A DNA stretch of 57,382 nucleotides from Dehalococcoidales bacterium (GTDB lineage: Bacteria; Chloroflexota; Dehalococcoidia; Dehalococcoidales; UBA2162). Positions 43,960 to 52,625 of the stretch are shown one piece after another (positions within the stretch are counted from its first letter, which is position 1; each line of letters begins with the position of its first letter). A program made the translations under genes and the position numbers. The notes under the pieces are model-generated. The model saw only the letters and a list, made by a program, of their open reading frames with translations, did not search any database and had not been told where the DNA came from. The DNA is taken from assembly GCA_016932435.1 (NCBI GenBank), contig JAFGCW010000023.1, positions 1-57,382 of the forward strand, in the 5' to 3' direction.

Positions 43960-45177
43960 TTAATCTAAAGCGCCACTATTAAATAGATCGATAAACTCAT
44001 CATCGGATATTCCAAGTATTTCACGGCACACATACTCGGTATGTTCGCCCAGGCAAGGTGCTGCCTTGCGAACTTCAACTGATGAATTTGATAATTTGAA
44101 AGGCGGGTTGCTGTAAGAGGAAGGACCGATCTCCGTGTGATCCAGCATCGGATAAAAATCACGAGCTTTTAGCTGTGGATTTTTACTCAGGTCTTCGCCA
44201 TTGGAGACAACACCGGCTGCAATCCCGGCATTCTGCATCTTGTCCGAAATAACTTCAGGGGAAAACCGGAGTGTCCATTCTTCGATGAGAGTGTCGAGTC
44301 GGTCTTCATTCTCTTTCCGGCCGATGATAGTAGCTAACGATGGATCCATCGTCCATGATGGGGTTCCCAGAACCCGGCAGAAAGATTGCCATTCTCCGTC
44401 AGTAAATACAGCGATGGCACACCACCTGTCATCACCTTTACAACGATAGCAACCGTGCGGGACAGCATGGAGTTCACGATTTGCTATCTGGTGCATATTT
44501 TCTCCGTTGGCAGAATACTGTAGTACCGCCGGTGCCAGAAAGTGTATCCCGGCTTCAAGCTGAGAATGATCGATATACTGACCTTTGCCTGTTCTTTTTC
44601 GATAGTCCAGAGCTGCCAGCAAGGCAGTGATCAGCCACTGGATGGAAACCATGTCTGTGTATGCTCCAAAAGGTCCCATCGGGCTTCCATCACCATAGCC
44701 GGTGAGTTGATGATATCCGGCGATGGCGGCTGTTTGTACTCCGAATCCTTTATATCGCGCCAGCGGTCCTTCCCTGCCCATCTGATTCGTGCTGAGCATT
44801 ATTATCCCGGGATTTAGTACTCTCACGTTATCGTAATCCAGACCGAATTTATCGATCATACCCGGGACATTGCTTTCGATAAATATATCAGCCCATTTGA
44901 CCAGTCGTTTCATCAGATCCAATCCTTCCGGTTTCGAAAGATCGAGACTCATGCCCAGTTTGTCCGGATTATACCGGTGGAAATAAGCGGCGCGGTTGAT
45001 CCCCGGAATATTATCCTGGTAAGGATAAGAGGTTCTCATGAAATCGAGGCGCTTCTGGCTTTCCACGTGTACAACGGTCGCCCCGGCACTGCCGAGAAAC
45101 CGGGCAACTCCCGGACCGACGATGACGCGGGTCAATTCCAGTACTTTCAAATCTTTTAAGGGAAGATTCTTTTCCAT
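43960..45177 (-). CDS. CaiB/BaiF-family CoA-transferase, catalytic subunit
   Basis: A 405-residue class III CoA-transferase. The catalytic Asp175 stands in GAYTDMVS, with the family signatures VLELTRVIVGPGVARFL, NPDKLGMSLDL (KLGMSLDL), DIFIESNVPG and GYHQLTG. The enzyme moves CoA between carboxylic acids through a mixed anhydride on this Asp. Its ATG directly follows the stop codon of the 45178 gene (TAG-ATG), so the two are translationally coupled. It probably activates the pathway acid as a CoA thioester together with the neighbouring subunit. Confidence 0.92.
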   Translation of the reverse strand: MEKNLPLKDLKVLELTRVIVGPGVARFLGSAGATVVHVESQKRLDFMRTSYPYQDNIPGINRAAYFHRYNPDKLGMSLDLSKPEGLDLMKRLVKWADIFIESNVPGMIDKFGLDYDNVRVLNPGIIMLSTNQMGREGPLARYKGFGVQTAAIAGYHQLTGYGDGSPMGPFGAYTDMVSIQWLITALLAALDYRKRTGKGQYIDHSQLEAGIHFLAPAVLQYSANGENMHQIANRELHAVPHGCYRCKGDDRWCAIAVFTDGEWQSFCRVLGTPSWTMDPSLATIIGRKENEDRLDTLIEEWTLRFSPEVISDKMQNAGIAAGVVSNGEDLSKNPQLKARDFYPMLDHTEIGPSSYSNPPFKLSNSSVEVRKAAPCLGEHTEYVCREILGISDDEFIDLFNSGALD

Positions 45178-46419
45178 CTAGATAATTCCAGCCTGTTTCA
45201 ACGTTATAAGCTCATTAGTGGCGATACCTAATTCACCACGGTAAATGTCTATATTGTGTTCACCTATAAGGGGCGCCCGATGTCTGACAATCACCGGGGT
45301 TTCACTCATCTTCACGAACGGTCCTGGATAGGTGATTGTTTCGTTCAGTTCGTTGTGCTCAATATCGGCCCAGAACTCACGACTTTTCAACTGAGGATTA
45401 TCCAGCAAGTCTCCGGTATCGTTAACCGGAGCAAGAAACAGTTCGTTCTCCATTGCCCAGTCGAAAAGCTGCTTCTTCGTCTTATCAAGTAAAAACGGAG
45501 CAACGGCATCCGCAAGGTCGTCGAAGAATTGTTGCTCGACGTTGGCTACATCGAGTTTTGCCCAGTCGAATCCTCTTAACCAGTCCGGACATTTTCCTTC
45601 GGCTTCCATCCACTCAACCATCTTGTATTCACCGATTGTTGCCATGGTCCCGCCGAGAAGGAACATCAGTACATAACCGTCTTTGCAGTCAAATATCAAT
45701 CGCATTCGCGAAAGACCCTGCTGCCGCCACGTTCCTTCCCGCTTCAGGAGCAGATTCGAATAAGACCACCACTCCGCGGCGCTGTAATTTGACCATGCGG
45801 CAGCTTCAAGCATAGATACATCCACATATTGCCCTTCTCCTGATATTGTGCGTCCTGTGAGGGCTATCATTGCTCCGGCTGCTGCCCACGCACCGGCGTG
45901 GAAGTATATCTGCGGTACCGGAATACGCAGCGGCTGTTCGCCCGGTTCACCGCTAAGGAAAACAAGCCCGCCCAGAGACATCTCTACCAAGTCAGAACCC
46001 TTGAAATCACGCCAGGGCCCTGTCTGCCCGAAAGGAGTGATCGAGGTCATTACCAGTCTGGGATTGATCTGACTGAGGACATCATAACCCAGTCCGAGTT
46101 TTTCCATATAGCCCGGATGATACGATTCAAAGAGAAAATCTGCAGTCTTTACCAGTCGTTTCAACAGTTCCTGCCCGTCAGCAGTCTTAATATCCAGAGT
46201 GATGCTGCGTTTATTGGAGTTTAGCGTAAACCATGTGAGACTCTTTTCAGGGTGAGGGATATCGTGATAGAAGGGCCCCAGCCTTCTTGCCGGATTCCCT
46301 TCCGGTGGTTCGATCACAATGGTATCAGCTCCAAGATCAGCAAGTATCCGTGAAGCCAGCAGCCCGTTTTCATCGGTCAGATCGAGTATCCGGTATGGAC
46401 TTAAGGAGCTTTGCTTCAT
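45178..46419 (-). CDS. CaiB/BaiF-family CoA-transferase-like subunit without the catalytic Asp
   Basis: A 413-residue CaiB/BaiF fold protein. Motifs are RILDLTDENGLLASRILADLG, NSNKRSITLDIKT, ESYHPGYMEKLGL and GQYVDVSMLEA. At the catalytic position it has IYFHAGAWAA (about 171-180), with Tyr172 where the partner has Asp. The fold and CoA loops are kept, but the acyl-anhydride step cannot occur here. Such an Asp-less partner is expected in heteromeric class III transferases, of which BbsEF is the known case. The overlapping stop/start with the active paralogue supports a complex. Confidence 0.85.
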   Translation of the reverse strand: MKQSSLSPYRILDLTDENGLLASRILADLGADTIVIEPPEGNPARRLGPFYHDIPHPEKSLTWFTLNSNKRSITLDIKTADGQELLKRLVKTADFLFESYHPGYMEKLGLGYDVLSQINPRLVMTSITPFGQTGPWRDFKGSDLVEMSLGGLVFLSGEPGEQPLRIPVPQIYFHAGAWAAAGAMIALTGRTISGEGQYVDVSMLEAAAWSNYSAAEWWSYSNLLLKREGTWRQQGLSRMRLIFDCKDGYVLMFLLGGTMATIGEYKMVEWMEAEGKCPDWLRGFDWAKLDVANVEQQFFDDLADAVAPFLLDKTKKQLFDWAMENELFLAPVNDTGDLLDNPQLKSREFWADIEHNELNETITYPGPFVKMSETPVIVRHRAPLIGEHNIDIYRGELGIATNELITLKQAGII

Positions 46420-46543
46420 ACTATTACGAATATTCTTTTCAATAAGTCACCATATTTTACCACTGATATTCACTGCTCGGAACCAAACCTGTGAAGAACC
46501 CGATGAAAACTACGATTTCTGGTTTAAAAACAGCTGTAAATAA

Positions 46544-46583
46544 TTTATAATGCGAATATCGTATTGTCAAGGCGATGCGATAT
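46544..46583 (-). promoter_or_regulatory. divergent promoter region with operator sites between CaiB and MaoC genes
   Basis: On the minus strand, TTGACA (plus-strand 46565-46570) and TATAAA (46544-46549) with a 15-base spacer read toward the CoA-transferase pair. The spacer contains ATATCGTA (46556-46563), and TGCGATAT follows at 46576-46583. This places the operator between -35 and -10, the usual position for a repressor. The 15-base spacer is short, so the -10 assignment is uncertain. The region also fronts the MaoC-like gene. Confidence 0.4.
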
Positions 46584-46663
46584 ACACATACAACATTTCG
46601 TACAAAGATGGAATAACAAATAGTATATGGTTACAATGAGTTAAGACTGCCAAGGAGTTAAAT

Positions 46664-47974
46664 ATGCTCGAAGATTACCTATCAGAGATCGATGAAAGGA
46701 AGTGGAAGAACCATCCGAGGGTCAGGATAAATAAAGAATCATCGGGTGAAAAAACGTTTTCAGAATCCGGCAAAGTTACTCCTGAAATGCTGCAAAGAAG
46801 AAATTTCCGGATGAATAAACCATTCATCCCGTCGGCGATATATTTCAATAACGAAGCTACAGCCGATACGATCCGTCACTACGTTGATGGTATCGGTGAT
46901 ACCAATCCGTTATTCAGAGATGCCGGATATGCCGCGAAAACCAAGTACGGTGGGATAGTCGCTCCGGGGACATTCCTTTTCACCCACCAGTGGACTGCGA
47001 CCGGCAGCGGTTTAACCGGTATCCACGGCTGGTATTCCGGCGGTGACTGGCAGTGGTACAAACCGATTTGCGCGGGGGCAAAATTGACCTCTGTAGCAAT
47101 TATCCGCGATATGGAAATAAAGGAAGGGCGGATCGCAGGCAGCGGTAATATATACATCGATTATGGAGATATTGTGTATTTAAACGCCGAGACTCAGGAA
47201 ATCCTTGGGAAGGAACTCTATCACATAGTCTGGGCTGAAAGAAGTGCTGCTGGCGGGTCGAAAAAAAATCGCGGTCGGCCAAAACAAACTTACTCAAAAC
47301 AGGACTGGCTACAGATACTGGAAGCCTATGATCGCGAAGAGGTCAGGGGAGATAATCCCCGCTTCTGGGAAGATGTAAATGTTGGTGATGGCGTCGGTCC
47401 TCTTATCAAGGGACCGTTGAGTGTTCGTGATGAACTTGTTTTCCTCATGGGTGCCGGGTCACCCTTTCTAAAAGCGCATAAAATTGAATTCAATTATGAA
47501 TCCAGACATCCTGATTTCCTTGAGCATGTTGAAGAAACCGGTGAAGATGACGTACCCGAACTGGTTCATTACCTCGATCAATTTGCCAGAGCAATAGGTG
47601 TGGAGAGAGCATATGATTACGGTAATCAGAGAATGAGCTGGATGTGTAATCTGTTCACGAACTGGATTGGTGATGACGGATTCCTCTGGAGGATGAGCGG
47701 AGATGAGAGAGCCTTTAATATGATGGGAGATACGACTATCCTGGAAGGTAAGGTTGTCAGGAAGTATATCGAGAATGATAAATACTGTGTCGATATAGAA
47801 TCGTGGGCTAAGAACCAGCTCGGTGAGATTACTATGCCTGCTAATGTCTCAACGGTAATCCTGCCTTCAAAGGAAAAGGGTCCGGTGGTTTATCCGGATC
47901 CTGATCCGCAACTTGTCGAAGAAGTTAAGCAGGCACGACCGCTCAATGAAATGAGAGCGGAAGGCTTGATCTAG
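46664..47974 (+). CDS. MaoC-like double-hotdog acyl-CoA hydratase
   Basis: A 436-residue protein with two hotdog halves. The N-terminal FAS1-like dehydratase domain (about 50-175) has IGDTNPLF with Phe where a catalytic His is usual, and YAAKTKYGGIVAPGTFLF. The C-terminal half (about 225-420) carries the family signature VHYLDQFARAIG ... YDYGNQRMSWM ... TNWIGDDG. The His in that segment is the likely catalytic residue. It hydrates an enoyl-CoA or dehydrates a hydroxyacyl-CoA. The ribosome binding site is CAAGGAG before the ATG. The gene starts the plus-strand half of the island, opposite the CoA-transferase pair. Confidence 0.85.
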   Translation: MLEDYLSEIDERKWKNHPRVRINKESSGEKTFSESGKVTPEMLQRRNFRMNKPFIPSAIYFNNEATADTIRHYVDGIGDTNPLFRDAGYAAKTKYGGIVAPGTFLFTHQWTATGSGLTGIHGWYSGGDWQWYKPICAGAKLTSVAIIRDMEIKEGRIAGSGNIYIDYGDIVYLNAETQEILGKELYHIVWAERSAAGGSKKNRGRPKQTYSKQDWLQILEAYDREEVRGDNPRFWEDVNVGDGVGPLIKGPLSVRDELVFLMGAGSPFLKAHKIEFNYESRHPDFLEHVEETGEDDVPELVHYLDQFARAIGVERAYDYGNQRMSWMCNLFTNWIGDDGFLWRMSGDERAFNMMGDTTILEGKVVRKYIENDKYCVDIESWAKNQLGEITMPANVSTVILPSKEKGPVVYPDPDPQLVEEVKQARPLNEMRAEGLI

Positions 47975-48017
47975 GATTTACAACATGAAGGTACAATAAT
48001 ATGAATAAGAGGGAATC

Positions 48018-49082
48018 ATGGAATTTACCAAGACGGAAGCCAAGGACTGGGCAAAAGAAAATCTAAAAGGACTGGAAGCTGTTATTTTCCCGTCTTTTAC
48101 TCCTGACCTTAAAGAACTCGATGAAGAAGGTATCAGGTATGATGTTCAGCATCTTGCGGACAATGGTTTTTTCTCTGTGCTTTGCGCTTCCGAAGTATGC
48201 GGTATGACATTCGAAGAGCGAGTCAGATTCCTTGAAATAGTATGTGACGAAGCCAAAGATAAAATAAGCACTTCAATAACCGTTATGCATGATACGGTCG
48301 AACAGGATATCGAGATGCTCCAGGCTTATGAAAAAGCCGGAGGATCGGTTGCCATGATAGGGCATCCCGTCCAGTATTATCCTCATTCTGAAGAAGATAT
48401 TTACCGGGAATTCAAGTATGTCTGTGATTCTACGAACCTTGCTGTTATTTTTTACCCGGCACGATTAAAAACGAAGACCATGGATCCGGCATACTTCCCG
48501 ATGCAATTAGTCCCTCGTATTGCAGAGATACCAAATGTCGTATCATTAAAAATTGGCGGCGGAAGTTCTCTAGCGTTTACCATTCAATGCTTCGAGCTTG
48601 TGGGTGATACGTTACTGGTGAACGATCCTATTCCTGAGCACTGGTTTTTCACCGTGCCTTTATACGGACAGCAGTGGTCAGGACCTTCACCGTTTTATAA
48701 CCTGCAGACTCCCGAGAATCCTCGAATGGTAAAGATGTTTAACCTTTTATCAAAAGGGGAAACAGGCAAAGCCCTGGAGATACACTGGGAGACAGAACCA
48801 ATCAACGAATCGTCTATGAGCATGGCTTCGGTATCGTACTTCGATACCGGGATCATCTATTGCACAATGGATAAATATTATCACTGGTGTAACGGTGGAA
48901 ACGGCGGGATGCTGCGGCAGCCGGTGCCGAGGTTGCACGATTACCATAAGAAGGCGATAAGAGCTTCGTTGAAAGCCGGTGGTTTAACCCCGCGCGAAGC
49001 TCCGGAAGAAGAATTCTACGTTGGCAGAATAAACTACGCGAAGGGTGCCAGACTAAAGAGGTACGATTCGGAGGAATATTAG
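48018..49082 (+). CDS. dihydrodipicolinate synthase-family aldolase/lyase, third paralogue
   Basis: A 354-residue DapA-fold protein. Schiff-base Lys178 (IPNVVSLKIGGG) and Tyr146 (VIFYPARL) are kept, but the GTTGE loop is replaced by CASEVCGMTFEER. A segment KTKTMDPAYF, its length and the C-terminal YVGRINYAKGA end match the two minus-strand paralogues at 38617 and 39711. All three share the hydratase-aldolase-like layout. It opens the plus-strand operon with the glycyl radical enzyme 64 bases downstream. Confidence 0.85.
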   Translation: MEFTKTEAKDWAKENLKGLEAVIFPSFTPDLKELDEEGIRYDVQHLADNGFFSVLCASEVCGMTFEERVRFLEIVCDEAKDKISTSITVMHDTVEQDIEMLQAYEKAGGSVAMIGHPVQYYPHSEEDIYREFKYVCDSTNLAVIFYPARLKTKTMDPAYFPMQLVPRIAEIPNVVSLKIGGGSSLAFTIQCFELVGDTLLVNDPIPEHWFFTVPLYGQQWSGPSPFYNLQTPENPRMVKMFNLLSKGETGKALEIHWETEPINESSMSMASVSYFDTGIIYCTMDKYYHWCNGGNGGMLRQPVPRLHDYHKKAIRASLKAGGLTPREAPEEEFYVGRINYAKGARLKRYDSEEY

Positions 49083-49146
49083 CTTTAGTTGAGTTTGGAT
49101 TGTAAAATAGTAAAGATAAGGTTATAAATTCTGGAGGAGGTGGAAA

Positions 49147-51648
49147 ATGGCGATCAGTTCCGGTAATAAGCAGGGTAAAGATATCGGAGCGTGGCAGGAA
49201 ATTTTTGATGCCATACGATCCGAACGGATTGAGAAAGCCAGGGAAAGGGTACGTAAAGAAGCCGAATTGTGCCTGGAACGGGTACGCGCGGAAGTTAAAG
49301 CATATACGCTCTATAAAGATGAACCAACGATCATCCAGCGAGCCCGTTTTCTTGAGATATTCCTCAAGGAAAAAAGCAGGATGATCTTCGAGGATGAGCT
49401 TATTATCGGTACAGTGGGAAGTAAAACCCGTTCCGCCTTCATCACGACTGCAAATATACCTTCCTTTGCCGAAGAGATGGATGATCCTGAAAAGGATTTT
49501 TCAACACGGCCATACGATAAAATATTGATTCATCCTGAGGAGAGGAAAGAACTCAGAGAAGAGATTATCCCCGCAGTTCAGGAAGGGATACTATCTCTTT
49601 TTGACTATAATCTTAAAAACGTAGATAAAGATATTCTGGAACATACCGCCCCGGGCGTTTCGTCATGTCCGCATATCCCCATCATCGGCGACGTGTCGAT
49701 GACGCGGGAGGCCGGCCATATGTTCCTGAATTTCGAGAAAGTCCTTTATAAAGGGATAAAGGGAGTCAGGGAAGAGGTCTTGGAGAAGATGGCTGAACTC
49801 GATCAGCCTTATCATAAGCTCGACCGGAAACAGAGGCGTGACTTTTACGAAGCTGTGCTTATTACCCTTGATGCCGCTACGGAATACTTTAACAACTACG
49901 CCGAACTGGCGAGTGAAATGGCTGTAAAAGAAGAAGATACCAGACGAAAGAAGGAACTTGAGCGTATCGCCGAAGTCTGTACCCATGTACCGGAACATCC
50001 CGCCCGTGACTGGTGGGAAGCCTTGCAGTCTATCTGGTTCCTGTTTTCTCTCAGCTGGATGGAACACGCTACGTTTGCTGTTCATTTTCTCGGTCGCATC
50101 GACCAGATCCTGTACCCTTTCTACAGGAAAACGGTTGAAGAAGAAAAGAAAATGACTCGAGAGGAAGCTCTGGAACTCCTGGAATGCTTCCTGGTGAAAT
50201 TCAACGAACCTGCCTGGGCACTCAATTATGAGTGGTCTCAGTGGGCAACGGGACAGGGGTTATCCCAAACCATGGTGATTGGCGGACAGACCAGCGAAGG
50301 TGAAGATGCCTGTAACGAAGTTACCTTACTGGTTCTGGAAGCCATGGGAGACCTACGCCTGAACCAGCCGGAATTCGCCATGAGAGTTTGGGAAGGAACG
50401 CCTGATAAATACCTGAAAAAGGCTGCTGAACTTATCCGCCTTGGTCTTGGATATCCGAAATTCATCGGAGACCGGAAAGGGATCCTGATGGCGTCAAAAG
50501 CCTATCCCGATCTGACCATAGAAGACTGGCGTCAGTTCTCAGTAGCCGGATGTTCGGAAATAGGTATACCTTACATAACGATGGATAATGCTTATGAAGC
50601 GATTGCGTTGGCTTCCAAGTGGGTGGAACTGGTTCTCAGTAATGGAAAATGTGCGGTGTGCGGCAAACAGATCGGACCGGAAACCGGTGATCCCAGAGAA
50701 TTTACATCGATGGAACAGGTTAAAAAAGCATACAAAAAGCAGGTATTCTACTGGGGAGAGTATATGGCCAAAGCCGAGAAGGTTTTCAAAGAAAACCAGA
50801 GTGAGTGGTATCCTGCTCCTTTCTGTTCAGCCTTTGCAGAAGGTCCCACTGACAGAGGTAGGGATATCACCCGAGGTGGTGCCTGGTATACGCTATACGG
50901 TTTTTTGTTGGCCAGTATTGCCGATGCAGCGGATTCACTGGGGGTAATAGACAAGCTTATCTTCAATGATAAGAAGATTAACTGGGATCAATTAATCGAA
51001 GCAGTAAATGCCAACTGGGAAGGATACGAAAGCTTAAGGCAACTCTGTGTCAATGGTGTCCCCAAGTACGGTAATGATGATGATTATGCTGACGGATGGG
51101 CTGTCTGGATAGCAGATGTATGGGCTGATCTTATCGACTGGCTTAACACCAGAAAAGACCTTATACCGAAATGGGGAGGCAGGTACCTGGCAGGAGGCCT
51201 GGTGGCAATTGCCAGTACCCAGTTCGGGGAAGCAATCTGGGCTACTCCTAACGGACGAATATATCCTCAGCCGATAGCTGATACCTGCTCCCCGGTCCAG
51301 GGTGTCGATCGTAATGGTCCGAGTGCCGTCGTTAAATCCTTCAGTAAACTGCCTACGGACCGGTGGGCTCTGAGTGGCCTGATAAACCTCCGGTTGAACC
51401 CGAATCTTTTTTCCACTGATGATGATCTCGAGAGATTCGTAGCATTCATCAGGTCCTGTGAAGAACTGGGTTTATACCATGTTCAGTTCAATATCATATC
51501 AGCGGAACTGCTGCGTAATGCTATGAAAGAACCGGAAAAGCACCGGGACCTGCTGGTTCGAGTAGCCAGCTACGTCGCGTATTTTGTCGAGTTAAGCCCC
51601 AATCAACAGACGGACATCATTAACAGGACTGAGCAGCAGGGCTGGTAG
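49147..51648 (+). CDS. glycyl radical enzyme (PFL-like), with Ser at the radical-Gly position
   Basis: An 833-residue PFL-family protein. N-terminal motifs are ERIEKARERVRKEA, EDELIIGTVGS, ITTANIPSFAEEMDD and DYNLKNVDK; a central MVIGGQTSEGEDACNE and the C-terminal RLNPNLF follow. The active-site loop has Cys469 and Glu471 (AGCSEIGIP). Near the C-terminus the fingerprint reads RVASY (805-809), where other members have RVxGY. Ser808 thus replaces the glycine that carries the radical, by one AGC-for-GGC base. GGAGGAGG precedes the ATG. An activase gene follows. The enzyme could be inactive, a new type, or the product of a sequence error. Substrate class not determined; diol dehydratase, decarboxylase and fumarate-adding enzymes are possible. 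Confidence 0.85.
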   Translation: MAISSGNKQGKDIGAWQEIFDAIRSERIEKARERVRKEAELCLERVRAEVKAYTLYKDEPTIIQRARFLEIFLKEKSRMIFEDELIIGTVGSKTRSAFITTANIPSFAEEMDDPEKDFSTRPYDKILIHPEERKELREEIIPAVQEGILSLFDYNLKNVDKDILEHTAPGVSSCPHIPIIGDVSMTREAGHMFLNFEKVLYKGIKGVREEVLEKMAELDQPYHKLDRKQRRDFYEAVLITLDAATEYFNNYAELASEMAVKEEDTRRKKELERIAEVCTHVPEHPARDWWEALQSIWFLFSLSWMEHATFAVHFLGRIDQILYPFYRKTVEEEKKMTREEALELLECFLVKFNEPAWALNYEWSQWATGQGLSQTMVIGGQTSEGEDACNEVTLLVLEAMGDLRLNQPEFAMRVWEGTPDKYLKKAAELIRLGLGYPKFIGDRKGILMASKAYPDLTIEDWRQFSVAGCSEIGIPYITMDNAYEAIALASKWVELVLSNGKCAVCGKQIGPETGDPREFTSMEQVKKAYKKQVFYWGEYMAKAEKVFKENQSEWYPAPFCSAFAEGPTDRGRDITRGGAWYTLYGFLLASIADAADSLGVIDKLIFNDKKINWDQLIEAVNANWEGYESLRQLCVNGVPKYGNDDDYADGWAVWIADVWADLIDWLNTRKDLIPKWGGRYLAGGLVAIASTQFGEAIWATPNGRIYPQPIADTCSPVQGVDRNGPSAVVKSFSKLPTDRWALSGLINLRLNPNLFSTDDDLERFVAFIRSCEELGLYHVQFNIISAELLRNAMKEPEKHRDLLVRVASYVAYFVELSPNQQTDIINRTEQQGW

Positions 51649-51666
51649 TTATCCGGATACATACCG

Positions 51667-52611
51667 GTGAGAAGTAGCAAGTTGTTGAACGAATCTGAAA
51701 CCGCTGTAAATAAACGGATGGTAATTGACATAACCAGGATGACCGTTCACAACGGACCTGGTATACGCACCTTGATCCTCTTCAAAGGATGCCCGTTACG
51801 CTGCATCTGGTGTTCCACACCTGAATCACAGAAAGAATCAGCGGAAATTGCTTACTATCCGGACAGGTGCATAAGATGTGATGAATGTCTTGGCGCGTGC
51901 CCTCGAAACGCGATAACTGTCTGTGGAAAAGCGGTTGCTATAGACAGAAAGTTGTGCGATAACTGTGGTCGGTGCGTTTCTGTCTGTAATACGGAAGCTT
52001 TACTACTTTTCGGACAAGAATACACAGTCCAAGAACTTGTCGATGAGATAAAGAAAGACGAAATTATCTACAAACATTCCGGTGGGGGTGTAACCCTTTC
52101 TGGCGGAGAACCGTTTTTCAGACCGGAATTTCTTCTGACTCTACTTAAAGAATTGAAACAGAACGGTATCAGCTGCGGTATAGATACCTGTGGATATACC
52201 ACTCGCAACCATATCGAAGCTGTTCTTCCATATGTGGATTTCTTTCTCTGGGATATCAAGCATATGAACAGGGATAAACACACCGAATATACCGGTGTTT
52301 CAAACGAATTGATACTTGATAACGCACACTTTGTCGCTGGGGAAAATATCCCTCTCTATTTAAGGTTGCCGGTGATTCCCGGCTATAACGATTCCGAAGA
52401 CAACCTGCTTGATTTGTGTCATTTTGCCAAGACACTGCCTTCACTGGTAGAGATAGACCTGCTGCCGCTACATCATCTCGGTAAAACCAGATATGCTGCT
52501 TTGGATCGTGAGTACCCTATCGATGGGATACCACTAATTGAGGAAGAAATACTGGATGAGATGAAACGCCTGGTTGAGTCAACCGGGCTAAAGTGCAACA
52601 TAATCGGTTAA
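51667..52611 (+). CDS. glycyl-radical-enzyme activating enzyme (radical SAM)
   Basis: A 314-residue radical SAM activase. VHNGPGIRTLILFKGCPLRC holds the CxxxCxxC site (Cys42, Cys46, Cys49). Two extra 4Fe-4S ferredoxin motifs follow: CIRCDECLGACP (Cys68, 71, 74, 78) and CDNCGRCVSVCN (Cys97, 100, 103, 107). TLSGGEPF is the SAM-binding GGEP motif. The family uses SAM to abstract hydrogen from the glycine of its partner. The gene follows the GRE after 18 bases. GTG at 51667 is the probable start, and ATG 51718 is an alternative. A full-length activase with intact motifs beside a Gly-less enzyme is the unusual part. Confidence 0.9.
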   Translation: MRSSKLLNESETAVNKRMVIDITRMTVHNGPGIRTLILFKGCPLRCIWCSTPESQKESAEIAYYPDRCIRCDECLGACPRNAITVCGKAVAIDRKLCDNCGRCVSVCNTEALLLFGQEYTVQELVDEIKKDEIIYKHSGGGVTLSGGEPFFRPEFLLTLLKELKQNGISCGIDTCGYTTRNHIEAVLPYVDFFLWDIKHMNRDKHTEYTGVSNELILDNAHFVAGENIPLYLRLPVIPGYNDSEDNLLDLCHFAKTLPSLVEIDLLPLHHLGKTRYAALDREYPIDGIPLIEEEILDEMKRLVESTGLKCNIIG

Positions 52612-52625
52612 AGGAGAGAATTACT

